Shown: positions 1 through 9,518 of the stretch, one piece after another
How the letters are laid out: every line of letters begins with the position of its first letter
Position numbering within the stretch: the first letter of the stretch is position 1
From: Alcanivorax sp. 24
GTDB taxonomy: Bacteria; Pseudomonadota; Gammaproteobacteria; Pseudomonadales; Alcanivoracaceae
Assembly (NCBI RefSeq): GCF_004360225.1
Contig: NZ_SNUA01000003.1
Span: forward strand, 1 to 64,000
Reading direction: 5' to 3'
Length of the DNA stretch: 64,000 bases
Notes under the pieces: generated by a model
What the model was told of the DNA's origin: nothing
The model's input: the letters and a program-made list of their open reading frames with translations, nothing else
The model's database searches: none
Translations under genes and position numbers: made by a program

Positions 1-1
1 C

Positions 2-277
2 GCGCTGCAATGCTGGCAGGCTTGGTACCAACAACGGCTCGCTTGCCATACCAGTGACGATTTAACGGAACTCTTTCGTCTGATCGGCCAGCAGCGTGTG
101 GGGAATCGACCAGGACGTATTGAACCCAGAGCAGTCAAGCGACGACCGAAGCCGCTTCCGCTGTTAACCCGTCCCCGGCATGAGGCGCAGGCTTGGATAC
201 GTCAGCATGGGCATCCACCGAAGCAACGCCCATGGAATAAAACGGCCTCGGGCGGAAAGAAGGCGAGCGTTAAGTAA
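2..277 (+). CDS. IS4-family transposase, C-terminal fragment (cut by window edge)
   Basis: The frame is open from base 2 to a TAA at 275-277 and encodes the last 91 residues of a transposase. The stretch VGNRPGRIEPRAVKRRPKP, followed by a proline- and basic-rich tail, is typical of the C-terminus of IS4-family DDE transposases. The catalytic DDE residues lie upstream of the window. The element ends within a few bases after the stop, because a different coding frame (the rhs gene) reads on from about base 274-280. The terminal inverted repeat and target duplication cannot be defined without the left end. The family call rests on motif recognition, and the exact IS name is unknown. Confidence 0.8.
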   Translation, partial: ALQCWQAWYQQRLACHTSDDLTELFRLIGQQRVGNRPGRIEPRAVKRRPKPLPLLTRPRHEAQAWIRQHGHPPKQRPWNKTASGGKKASVK

Positions 278-345
278 GTACCATTCGCGCCAGTACTCAA
301 AACCTGACTGGTCAACTGGTTGGGGCCTCTCCGGGTGCTCTGGAC

Positions 346-3300
346 GTGGTGCAAGGGCAACTGCGTTATTCCATCCCGATCCAACTGCCAGACGGACCTG
401 GTGGTATCAACCCTTCATTCTCCCTGGATTATTCCAGTGACTCCGGCTACGGCCATGCTGGCATGGGGTTTCATATCTCCGGACTCTCCGCGATCGAGCG
501 TTGTCCGATGCGACGGACGCTGCTGCGGGATGGTATTTCCGCTGGAGTGGCGGGCACTACCGCTGACTTGGCATGTTTGGATGGGCAACGGCTAATACTG
601 GTCTCGGGAACATATTGGGGTAACGGCTCCGTATACCGCACGGAAGCAGAGTCCGGCACCAAAGTGGTGTATCAGCGTGGTAGCGGAACGGCATACCATC
701 AGGGCACGTTTGCTGTGTATCACAAAGATGGGGATATCTATCGATATGGCGCCAGTGCCGCTACTCGAATTATTGGTGGTCCGATTGTCAATAACCAGGT
801 TGCCCGCTGGGCATTGGAAAAAGTGGAAGACCGGCTGGGGCAGGGGTATGAGATTCGTTATGTGGCGGGTTCTGGTGCTGCTTTCCCCTCGCTTTTGCTC
901 TATACGTTGGGGCATGGCGCCGCCTCCCACAGAGTTGAGCTTCAGTACGTAGCCGACAGTTACGCCTCACAGTCGGCCATTTTTGGCAAGGCATATTTGT
1001 CAGCTTACAGATTGAAAACGGTCCTGAGCAAAGTGTCGGGGCAGACCGTTCGATCCTGGAATTTGAGTTATCGAATAAGTTCCGAAACCAAACGGGCCCA
1101 ACTTATGGAATTTCAGGAGTGCGGCCAGGGAGGGCAATGTCTTTCCCCAACCAGATTGGTTTGGGAGGATGGGGCAAGACAGGGGTTTGGCTCGTCAAAA
1201 GAGAAAAGTTTCGTCGAAAGCGACCGGAAGACACCATGGCGATGGTGGATTGATATCAACGGGAATGGTAGGTCCGATTTCTGTCGAGTAGATTCCCAAT
1301 CAATTCCTGATCCGTTCACAGGCATGCCCATGGCGCCGTTTAATCGAGTGGTTTGTCATTATTCGGACGGAGTGGGTGGTTTCTCAGGCTCTGTAGATAT
1401 CCTGAGTGGAGATATCTTGTCCACGCAAACGAGTACCTACGCTCCAAACCCGGCTCAGGGAATTTGGAATCTTGACCCAGAGTGGTTGGATATAGATGGC
1501 GATGGCTATCTGGATTTTTGTTTCAGTAAGCCAAATGGGAACTCCGACTCGGTAAGATGTTACAGGAATAACGCAGGGAAAAGTTTCTCGGAGAAGTGGA
1601 CCAGCAATATTGTCAGGCCAGTCTCCGCTCGATATGTGGCTCAAAGATCTCTGCAAGATGTGGACGGGGATGGAGTGGCTGACTATTGCTATGCATATCA
1701 TGTGAGCAGCAATAAATATATACGGTGTGCGAAGGGAAATTACAACAAGGGAACAAATTCGCTGAGCTATGCACAGTGGATCTCTGGGCAGGTAAAAGTC
1801 TCCGCAGTTGAAGGTGGCTGGATCGACATGAATAACGATGGCCTGCCTGAGTACTGTTGGTTTTCGGGTGGAAAAGCCCAATGCTACAAAAACAATGCAG
1901 GTGTTTTGGCTGTCGCAACACCTCAGTGGTCTATCTCAGCTTCCTTCTTGAGGTCGAAACGTAATGGGGGCTATTGGCAACCCGATGATGCGACTTTCAG
2001 ATCCGAGTTTATTGATTTTAATGGGAATGGTTACCCAGATTACTGTCGCTTCTACTGGGATGAAAGTGGAGACAAGAAGAATTATCGATCAAGATGTTTG
2101 ATTAATAACGGGAAGGGGTGGGTAACGGATGTTGTCTCTCCCAAACTCTCCGTAAATGTTGAAATTATAATGGATTATAACACTCTTGAAGTTGAGGTTA
2201 TCTATCCATACGGATTGAGCTTTGCGGATATCAACCAGGATGGTTATACCGATTGGTGTGTCCAGGACCATGCGGTTCTCAAGTGCCAGCTGTCTCGAAA
2301 TGGCGCCTTCACCAGCGAAGTGGTGTCGCTATCGCTGAATCAGGCGCCCTCTGAGTTGAGAGGTCATGCCTGGGCGGATGTGGAGGGAGATGGAATCCCC
2401 CGGCTATGTGCCATGGGGAAAGACGAGGTTCGCTGCTGGAATGGAGGTAACCCCAAAGTTCCGGATTATTTGACCGGTGTGACCAACGGTATGGGGCTAG
2501 AATATAAAGTACGCTATGCCGATACCAATGATACTTCTGCTTTTGGCTATGGGGCTTTCCCCGTACCCGCCGCCACACCGTTGGCACTGACATCTGCTTC
2601 GGCGGTGCAAAGAGACAATCTGCTGACCGTTAATGCCGCCATGCGTGTGGTCTCACACCTGTACACGTCCGATGGCGTGGGGGGCACTAGCGAGCAAGCC
2701 TATTACTACGAGGACTATGGTTACTACTCCGATGAGCTCGGTGGTATGGGGTTCCGCTACATTCGTGTGGATTCCGAGAATGGTAATAAACGCCACGAAA
2801 CCTGGTATGAACAGGATGGCTATACCCATAGGGGCAGCCAGCTCAGAAAGGAGCAAACCAGCTATAAAGTAGGCGGTTCATTCAAGGTAGTGCAAAGTAC
2901 CCAATACAATTGGGAAACGGCAATCTATCAAGGGGTGGGGTTCCAGCTTGTGCCAGGAGCGGTGAGTGCGTGGAACGGAAACGCCGGAATTAGTCTTCGC
3001 TATGCCATTCGCCTGAAGTCCAGTATCGCCAGTGAGAGGGAACTCTCGGGTGCGCTGATACGTAGTGTGCAAACCTCTCATAGCTATAATAATTATGGTG
3101 ACCTGGAAAAACAGGTGGCGACCACCACGGGAACCGGGCAGCGCTTTGTTCAGACTACCACCAGCACCTTCGATAATAACGAAACCGACTGGATACTGGG
3201 GCGGCAGACCCGGTCCACGGCCACCACTACCGCCACTTACCAGGGTGCTTCTGTCCCGGCGATAACACGTACCTCGGCGTGGGAGTATTACCCCTCTGGA

Positions 3301-6300
3301 ATACACAAAGGGATGCTCAAGACCGAAATCATTGAGCCAGATCAGCCTGAATATCGACGTGCCGTCGAATACACCTACAACGGCTTTGGCCTCAAGGAAA
3401 CGGAAACCCTCACTGCTCCGGGCATCGCTCCCCGTGTTACCCACTATTCTTATGACCCCCAAGGGCGCTTCCTCACCAGCGTGGAAAACGCGCTCGGGCA
3501 TGCCGTGACCTATGATTATGACGCCGTCACCGGCTGGAAAACCAGCCAAACTGGACCCAATGGCTTAACGACGACGTGGGAATATGACCCTATCGGGCGC
3601 TTGCTGACCGAGACCGGGCCGGGCGGGCAGCGTCAAGAAACCCGTATTAAAAGCTGCGATAGCGCCTGTCCCGTTCATGCTACTTACTATGGTGAAAGCT
3701 GGACCGCGGACATCAATGGCGCCGCTATTTCGCCACGAACCTACGAATATAAGGATCTTTTCGGCCGAACCATTGAGACTCGCACCCAGGGTTTTTCCGG
3801 GCAGATGATTAGTGTTCGTACTGAATATGATGAGAACGCCCAGGTGATCCGAGAATCAGAACCCTACCAAGCCGGGCAATCCCCGTCCTGGCATACCGTC
3901 AACAGCCGGGACGTCATGGGCCGCCCTCTGTTGGAGACGGCACCTACGGGACTGAAAGTCTCCACCCAGTATCAGGGGCTTACCACCGTCCAGACATTGA
4001 GCGGTGTCGCTCCCCAAACTAGCAGTGTCACTGAAGATGTCTTGGGCCAGACTCGCCAGACCACGGATACAGGTAATCGGACTCTACGATTCCACTACGA
4101 TGCAGCAGGGAATCTGACCCGAACGGTCTTGCCCGATCAGACGGAACTCACCACCGAATACGATACTCTGGGCCGCAAAATAGCCAGTGATGACCCCAAC
4201 ATGGGGCTATGGCGCTATGCCTATAACGGGGATGGTGCCCCGGTTCTGCAGGAAAATGGCAATGGTATTCGGGTTTGTATGGCCTACGATGCCTTGGGGC
4301 GGATGATCCGGCGAGTGGACGATTACCGATCCTCGCTGGATTGGCAGGCCGCAACTGGCGCGGCTCGCAACCAATGTGCTGGCCAGAGTGCCACCACCCA
4401 ATGGACCTACGATGACCCCTCTAAAGGCCTGGGGCGGCTGTCTTTCGTGCAACATGGTGCCGGTCACAGTGAATCCGTGGATTATGACGGGCTGGGCCGG
4501 CCAATCAAAACCACAGTCCAGTTGGACGGTACCACCTATATCAGTGAGCAGCGTTTCGACGGTATTACAGGGCAACTCACTGAAGAGGTGTTGCCTCATC
4601 GGCACACCCCGCAGGGGGGCAGCCCCAAGGTGACGGTGGAATACCGTTACAACAATCTGGGCTATCTCAAAGAAATCGGCAACCCCGAGGAGCCCGACTA
4701 TTACTATTGGCGGGTAACCGGACAGGATATACGAGGGCAGGTCACACAGCGTCTGCTCGCTGGCGGCATGATGCGGGAGAGCCGGGGTTATCGCGTCTCT
4801 GATGGCCTCTTATCAAGCAAGTCCGTTACCCCGGTTTACGGGGATACTCGTGTGTATCAGAGAGTCTATGGTTACGATGCCAAGGGGCGTATGACGACGT
4901 CCACAATTATGGATTCGGTGCCTGTTTCCGGGACGGTGCCGCCGGGGATGGATTTATCAGAGTACCTGGAATCCATAGGCTACTCCGGTACCAACTATCT
5001 GTACGATCAACATGACAGATTGGTAAAGGAGAATGTATCGCGATCCGCATTCGGTGATCCCCTGATGGAGACGACTTTTGAGTACGACCTGACGGGCAAT
5101 ATCACCCATCATTCAGGCGTTGGTAGCTATCACTACGGGGAAGCCTGTAGCTATGATGAGCAAACTTTCACTCCCGGTCCTCATGCCGTCACTCGAACCG
5201 AGGGTATAAGAAGCGGCACCTACTGCTACGATCATGCCGGTAACATGATCTCCGGTGGTGGCAAGCGAATTACCTATTCCGGTTTTAATAAGCCCCTGAG
5301 TGTGGCTACGGCATCGGCGCAGGCGCAATTTGACTATGGCGCGGGGCGTGAGCTGCTACGAATGACGGTCACCGCCGGAAACAAGACGACCTCTCAGGTC
5401 AATCTTGGGCAGTATGAGTATGTTGCCGTTACCGAGAACGGGATCACCACTGAAAAAGAGCGCTTTAGCCTTCCAGGTGGTGTAATCCTTAGCTTTACCA
5501 ATGGCAGCCCCAACGATCCGGAGGAACGTTACCTGATTACGGATGCAGTGGGTTCGACAGAGGTGATCGCCGATAATCTGGGTCAGGTGCTGGAACGTTA
5601 CCGTTATGATCCTTGGGGCCGCCCTCGCTCCCCGGCAAGTCTGGCATCGTTGACGGATAGCCAATGGTTCAACCTGAACCGTCTGGAAAAAACCAGCGGT
5701 AAGGGCTTCTCCGGCCACAATATGCTGGATGAAATTGGGCTGGTGCATATGGGCGGGCGCATCTATGACCCCACCCTAGGCCGCTTTCTTAGCGCGGATC
5801 CAATCGTCAAGGGGTTGGGTAACGTCGAGAGCTACAATCGCTACGCGTACGCTCTGAACAGCCCATTGAATTACACCGACCCGTCTGGGTACTCGTGGTT
5901 GAGCAAAGCGTGGAAGAAGCTGCGTCGTTCTGTCAGTAAACGGTTGGGGTGGGCAGCGGCGCTGGTCATTAATCCGCAACATGCATTTCCTGTGTTCGCC
6001 CATAGAGAAGGAGGGCGCGAGCTTGCCCGCTTCGCAGCACGTAATAAATTTGCTGGTGAAATTCTCAGTGTTGCAGGCATGGCGGCGTGCGCGGGCACAG
6101 GGCCTCTCGCTCCGGCCTGCATAGGGGGATATCAGGGCGTTGTTGCCAGTAGCATGGCTTATGGTAGCGGTGCGTCCGTTGGGGAGGCCTTGTTTGCCGG
6201 TGTCTATTCGGGCGGGATAGCCTTTGTAAGTGCCGACATGGCGAAGAGTATTGGTATGCAGAAGGACTGGGGGTGGGCTAAAAGAGGCTTAGCGCATGGT

Positions 6301-6951
6301 GGGCGTGGGGCCTATTATGCGGCAATGAGTAAAGAGGGGGGGAGAGGCGTTTGGTCCGGTTTTATAGGTGGCTTTACCGAAGGGGCCTTGGGGAGCAGTA
6401 TTCGCGATGGCCTGAAATCCAACGGGCTGAACCACAGAGCCGGCGGTGTGTTGGTTGCGGGGCTAATCAGTGGGACGATGTCGGAGATAAGTGGAGGCAA
6501 ATTTGCTGTTGGGGCGGTGACTGGCGCTATGGGATATCTGGCGAATGAGCTTTCAAAAGATAAGAAACCCCCAGCGGGAATGAAAGTTGTTATGAAAGAG
6601 GTGGGCGGGGAGTTATATCCTGCTTATTTTTATGAGTGCGCGTCATTGCAATGCAGTATGGAAGGGGCTAATTTTCCGGAAGATCACCCATTGAATGCAA
6701 GTTACGTTGATGCCCTTGATGCGAGGACGAAGAATTACATGAGAACAGTGACTTCTCTCGTTTCTCCTATATCTAGGCCTCTCTCATTCGCAGTTGATAT
6801 ATATTCGGTTTATGATATTAGGGAAAGCGGGTGGAGCATTTATTCTGTTCTTCCATTCGGGCTAGGTAAGATGACAGGCGCCGCCGTAGGTGAATTCATG
6901 GGGGCGGCATCATCTATTTTCTATGAGAGGGCGCTGGATGATCGTCAGTAA
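346..6951 (+). CDS. SpvB/TcdB/Rhs-type polymorphic toxin protein, 5' end lost to IS insertion
   Basis: Giant secreted or surface protein of 2201 residues from a GTG at 346. The frame is open back to about base 274 and still reads like family sequence (residues such as TQNLTGQLVGASPGALDVV), so 346 is probably not the original start; the signal peptide and true N-terminus were removed by the adjacent IS4 element. Order of parts: SpvB-like region (about 1-260); seven FG-GAP/VCBS-like repeats (about 295-700) with motifs such as DINGNGRSDFC, each followed by a second Cys; a TcdB-middle-like region from about 705 (YLTGVTNGMG); many YD/RHS repeats (about 990-1740); the RHS core end with DPWGRPRSP (about 1755) and GRFLSADPI (about 1812); and a variable tip from about 1850. 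The tip is Gly/Ala-rich, then turns AT-rich, and has no toxin motif I recognise. Whether the truncated gene is expressed is unknown. Confidence 0.85.
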   Translation: MVQGQLRYSIPIQLPDGPGGINPSFSLDYSSDSGYGHAGMGFHISGLSAIERCPMRRTLLRDGISAGVAGTTADLACLDGQRLILVSGTYWGNGSVYRTEAESGTKVVYQRGSGTAYHQGTFAVYHKDGDIYRYGASAATRIIGGPIVNNQVARWALEKVEDRLGQGYEIRYVAGSGAAFPSLLLYTLGHGAASHRVELQYVADSYASQSAIFGKAYLSAYRLKTVLSKVSGQTVRSWNLSYRISSETKRAQLMEFQECGQGGQCLSPTRLVWEDGARQGFGSSKEKSFVESDRKTPWRWWIDINGNGRSDFCRVDSQSIPDPFTGMPMAPFNRVVCHYSDGVGGFSGSVDILSGDILSTQTSTYAPNPAQGIWNLDPEWLDIDGDGYLDFCFSKPNGNSDSVRCYRNNAGKSFSEKWTSNIVRPVSARYVAQRSLQDVDGDGVADYCYAYHVSSNKYIRCAKGNYNKGTNSLSYAQWISGQVKVSAVEGGWIDMNNDGLPEYCWFSGGKAQCYKNNAGVLAVATPQWSISASFLRSKRNGGYWQPDDATFRSEFIDFNGNGYPDYCRFYWDESGDKKNYRSRCLINNGKGWVTDVVSPKLSVNVEIIMDYNTLEVEVIYPYGLSFADINQDGYTDWCVQDHAVLKCQLSRNGAFTSEVVSLSLNQAPSELRGHAWADVEGDGIPRLCAMGKDEVRCWNGGNPKVPDYLTGVTNGMGLEYKVRYADTNDTSAFGYGAFPVPAATPLALTSASAVQRDNLLTVNAAMRVVSHLYTSDGVGGTSEQAYYYEDYGYYSDELGGMGFRYIRVDSENGNKRHETWYEQDGYTHRGSQLRKEQTSYKVGGSFKVVQSTQYNWETAIYQGVGFQLVPGAVSAWNGNAGISLRYAIRLKSSIASERELSGALIRSVQTSHSYNNYGDLEKQVATTTGTGQRFVQTTTSTFDNNETDWILGRQTRSTATTTATYQGASVPAITRTSAWEYYPSGIHKGMLKTEIIEPDQPEYRRAVEYTYNGFGLKETETLTAPGIAPRVTHYSYDPQGRFLTSVENALGHAVTYDYDAVTGWKTSQTGPNGLTTTWEYDPIGRLLTETGPGGQRQETRIKSCDSACPVHATYYGESWTADINGAAISPRTYEYKDLFGRTIETRTQGFSGQMISVRTEYDENAQVIRESEPYQAGQSPSWHTVNSRDVMGRPLLETAPTGLKVSTQYQGLTTVQTLSGVAPQTSSVTEDVLGQTRQTTDTGNRTLRFHYDAAGNLTRTVLPDQTELTTEYDTLGRKIASDDPNMGLWRYAYNGDGAPVLQENGNGIRVCMAYDALGRMIRRVDDYRSSLDWQAATGAARNQCAGQSATTQWTYDDPSKGLGRLSFVQHGAGHSESVDYDGLGRPIKTTVQLDGTTYISEQRFDGITGQLTEEVLPHRHTPQGGSPKVTVEYRYNNLGYLKEIGNPEEPDYYYWRVTGQDIRGQVTQRLLAGGMMRESRGYRVSDGLLSSKSVTPVYGDTRVYQRVYGYDAKGRMTTSTIMDSVPVSGTVPPGMDLSEYLESIGYSGTNYLYDQHDRLVKENVSRSAFGDPLMETTFEYDLTGNITHHSGVGSYHYGEACSYDEQTFTPGPHAVTRTEGIRSGTYCYDHAGNMISGGGKRITYSGFNKPLSVATASAQAQFDYGAGRELLRMTVTAGNKTTSQVNLGQYEYVAVTENGITTEKERFSLPGGVILSFTNGSPNDPEERYLITDAVGSTEVIADNLGQVLERYRYDPWGRPRSPASLASLTDSQWFNLNRLEKTSGKGFSGHNMLDEIGLVHMGGRIYDPTLGRFLSADPIVKGLGNVESYNRYAYALNSPLNYTDPSGYSWLSKAWKKLRRSVSKRLGWAAALVINPQHAFPVFAHREGGRELARFAARNKFAGEILSVAGMAACAGTGPLAPACIGGYQGVVASSMAYGSGASVGEALFAGVYSGGIAFVSADMAKSIGMQKDWGWAKRGLAHGGRGAYYAAMSKEGGRGVWSGFIGGFTEGALGSSIRDGLKSNGLNHRAGGVLVAGLISGTMSEISGGKFAVGAVTGAMGYLANELSKDKKPPAGMKVVMKEVGGELYPAYFYECASLQCSMEGANFPEDHPLNASYVDALDARTKNYMRTVTSLVSPISRPLSFAVDIYSVYDIRESGWSIYSVLPFGLGKMTGAAVGEFMGAASSIFYERALDDRQ

Positions 6952-7234
6952 GAAAGTGATTTCCATCTTCTTTGTCATTTGTTTTTTTCTTGTTCTTGGA
7001 GTGGAGATCTATTCTTTTGAAGCGTGGCCCCCTCTTTTGGGGAAGAGTGTTTTGGTCGCATTTTCATGCTATCAGGTTGCGGCCTTCCTTTTAAAGATGG
7101 ATGTGGTTTCAGCATTTGGACGCATGGTGTCCTATAGTAATGAAAACCGCACTGAAAGACTTTTCTATATGGTTCTTTACGGTAGTGTGCTTATTTATCT
7201 AGTGATGCTCAGTGTTATGAAGGTGGTTGGTTGA
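6938..7234 (+). CDS. Small membrane protein, candidate immunity protein of the upstream Rhs tip
   Basis: A 98-residue protein starting MIVSKKVISIFF, overlapping the rhs 3' end by 14 bases in another frame. The ATG at 6938 is preceded by GAGAGG at 6925-6930, a good spacing; an earlier in-frame start at 6890 would lie deeper inside rhs. It has three hydrophobic segments (about residues 5-24, 32-50 and 72-94) and no soluble domain, so it should sit in the inner membrane. Base composition is AT-rich like the rhs tip, which suggests the two came in together. A small gene directly behind a polymorphic toxin tip is often its immunity gene; that role is inference from position only. No family was recognised. 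Confidence 0.55.
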   Translation: MIVSKKVISIFFVICFFLVLGVEIYSFEAWPPLLGKSVLVAFSCYQVAAFLLKMDVVSAFGRMVSYSNENRTERLFYMVLYGSVLIYLVMLSVMKVVG

Positions 7235-7543
7235 GATGATGGGAAGTCGTTCCTTTTTTCTCTATTAATGAATGGATCTTTCTATTTAAGAGGAAAGGGG
7301 GGTGGGTTATCTCCTTGGTCTTTATTTTTAATATTTTTGGGGGTGTTTTTTCACGATAAAGATAATGGAAATAGAGGTGGCGAGGCGTAGAGGGCCAGCG
7401 AAGCTGGGATTCTTCTCCAAGTAAGTGGATTGTGAGCTTTGGGTTTGCCCATTGGAGATCCGGGTTAGCAAAGCCCATCGCATGCCTTGTCAAATAAAAT
7501 TATGTGGCTCATAGCATATATGAAGATATCAGTGGGGGATGTT
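7235..7543. other. AT-rich intergenic region
   Basis: About 300 bases between the small membrane gene and the DUF2167 start. The first half is strikingly AT-rich with T runs (7251-7260, 7320-7350); the second half returns to the GC content of the chromosome. No convincing gene, RNA or terminator hairpin was seen. It marks the right edge of the imported rhs tip. Confidence 0.5.
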
Positions 7544-8440
7544 GTGAAGTACATAAAAGTACTGGTTGTGTGTCTGGCGCTTTTTTCAGCGAACTTGGGC
7601 TTCGCGGAAGAATCGCAACTGACTCCCGAAGAGGAGCGGTATGTGGCGGAGATGCGGCGAATATGGGACTCGCTCGACCGTCAGCAGGGCGGGGTCAGTT
7701 TGCCTAATGGTGTTGCCGAACTAACCGTTCCTGACAGCTTCTATTATTTGAATCCGCAAGACTCGGAATAGGTTCTGGTCGAAGTGTGGGGCAATCCCCC
7801 CGATACCGCTGAAGCGGTATTGGGAATGCTCTTCCCATCCAATGCCGCCCCCTTTGATGAAGACGCCTGGGGCGTGACTATTGAATATGAGGAAGAGGGG
7901 TACGTGTCCGATGAGGATGCCGACACCATCGATTATGACGCACTGTTGTCGCAGATGAAGGAAGGGACCTCGGAGTACAGCCGGCAACGTGTCGAAGAAG
8001 GGTACGAGTCCATGGAGCTCGTCGGCTGGGCATCAAAGCCGTTCTACGATAAAGAGTCGCATAAACTGCATTGGGCAAAGGAAATCAAATTCGGGGGTCA
8101 GGACGTCAACACCTTGAACTACAACATTCGGGTTCTGGGACGCAAAGGCGTGCTGATCCTGAACTTCATTGCCGGCATGGATCAAAAGCAGATCATAGAC
8201 TCACAGCTGGATACGGTCCTGGCTTTGGCAGAATTCAATAAAGGTTATTGCTACAAGGATTTTGATCCGGGTATTGATCAGATGGCGGCCTACGGTATTG
8301 GTGCACTGGTCGCCGGAAAGGTAATTACTAAAACGGGATTTCTCGCCGCGGCGCTGGTATTCCTGAAGAAATTCGGCGTGCTGATCGTGGTTGGCGCGGG
8401 CGCGATGCTTGGCAGACTGTTCAAACGCCGCAAGACGTGA
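7544..8440 (+). pseudogene. DUF2167 family membrane protein interrupted by an in-frame amber codon
   Basis: One reading frame encodes a recognisable DUF2167 protein of about 298 residues, but a TAG at 7769-7771 splits it. Before the stop are a signal peptide (KYIKVLVVCLALFSANLGFA) and the family start (LTPEEERYVAEMRRIWDSLD, then YYLNPQDSE). After the stop, without any frame change, come VLVEVWGNPPD, DEDAWGVTIEYEEEGYVSD, LVGWASKPFYD, LHWAKE and two C-terminal hydrophobic segments ending GRLFKRRKT. The GTG at 7544 follows a GGGGG run at 7534-7538; a TTG at 7487 is a less likely start. A C-to-T change from CAG (or A-to-T from AAG) would create the stop. Function of the family is unknown; members are envelope proteins. 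It could be a true nonsense mutation, amber read-through or a sequencing error. Confidence 0.85.
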
Positions 8441-8494
8441 GCTTCTAATGGCAGTTAGAGCTCAGGCAGCACAACGCGTCGGGAGCCTGCCTAC

Positions 8495-9499
8495 TTACCG
8501 CCCCGCCGGCGCCATGAACTCCGGCCCCACCGGGTCGGTGGTGGCGTCAGCCAGAATACGCTCGATCTCCGCGTTCAAAGCGTCATCCAGATGCCAGCCG
8601 TCCAACTCCAGCATGGGCAGGATCTGTTCCGGGCGACGCACGCCCCAGAGGGCCAGATCGACGCCGGGCTGGTCCAGCAGCCAGCGTACCGCCAGAGGCA
8701 GCACGCCGCTGAGGCCATTGTCACGGGCAAGCGCATTGAGCGCCTCCACGGCCTTCAGATACTGGGCGTAGTGGGGCGACTGGAATTTGGGGTCGTGGTT
8801 GCGCAGGTCGTCGCCGTTGAAACGGGTGTGCGGACGCATCTTGCCGGACAGCAGGCCACGGCACAGAGCACTGTAACCCAGCACGCTGATGCCCAGCTCC
8901 CGGGCGGTGGGCAGCAGATCCTCTTCAATACCCCGTTCGAACAGATTGTAGGGTACCTGAACCGCAGTGAGCGGACAGAGGGCGTGGAAGGCGCGCAGCT
9001 GCTGGCCGGTGACGTTGCTGACGCCGACGGCGCGGATCTTGCCCTGGCGCTTTAGTGTGGCCATGGCCCCGGCGGTGTCTTCCAGCGGGCAGGCCAGATC
9101 CGGCCAGTGCACTTGATACAGGTCGATGACATCGGTGCGCAGGCGCCGCAGGCTGGCGTGCACTTCCTCGAACAGCCGTTGCGGCCGGGCGTCACGGAAC
9201 GGGATGCCGTCGCGCCAATCCAGTCCGGCCTGGGTGGACAGCGCCACATGCTGTCGCAGGCGGCCACGGTGCAGCGCTTCGCCCACCAGCGCTTCGGATT
9301 CTCCGAAGCCGTACAGGGGAGCGGTGTCGATGGTGGTAATGCCGTTTTCCACCGCCTCCAGGATGGCCTGCAGAGCGTTATGGCGATCCCATCCCGCGCC
9401 CGCTGCGGCGCTGTCCCGCGCTCCGGTGCCCATGGTCCGGGTGCCCAGGGCGATACGGCTGCAGGTCAGGCCGCTGTTGGCCAGTGTGGTGGTTTCCAT
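8495..9499 (-). CDS. Aldo/keto reductase family protein with Gln in place of catalytic Lys
   Basis: A 334-residue TIM-barrel oxidoreductase of the AKR superfamily, which normally reduces aldehydes and ketones with NADPH. The sequence shows the N-terminal LANSGLTCSRIALGT strand, the DTAPLYGFGESE motif with Asp58 and Tyr63 of the tetrad, DLYQVHWPD with His131, and the cofactor-binding C-terminal region (AVRWLLDQPGVDLALWGVRRPEQ). The usual active-site Lys in the strand before AG is Gln90 here (STQAGLDW; codon CAG at 9230-9232). That may impair classical reductase chemistry. The gene stands alone, convergent with the DUF2167 pseudogene, and ends 20 bases before the next minus-strand gene. The substrate cannot be told. 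Confidence 0.85.
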   Translation of the reverse strand: METTTLANSGLTCSRIALGTRTMGTGARDSAAAGAGWDRHNALQAILEAVENGITTIDTAPLYGFGESEALVGEALHRGRLRQHVALSTQAGLDWRDGIPFRDARPQRLFEEVHASLRRLRTDVIDLYQVHWPDLACPLEDTAGAMATLKRQGKIRAVGVSNVTGQQLRAFHALCPLTAVQVPYNLFERGIEEDLLPTARELGISVLGYSALCRGLLSGKMRPHTRFNGDDLRNHDPKFQSPHYAQYLKAVEALNALARDNGLSGVLPLAVRWLLDQPGVDLALWGVRRPEQILPMLELDGWHLDDALNAEIERILADATTDPVGPEFMAPAGR

Positions 9500-9518
9500 T
9501 GCCGCTCCCGTGGGTTGG

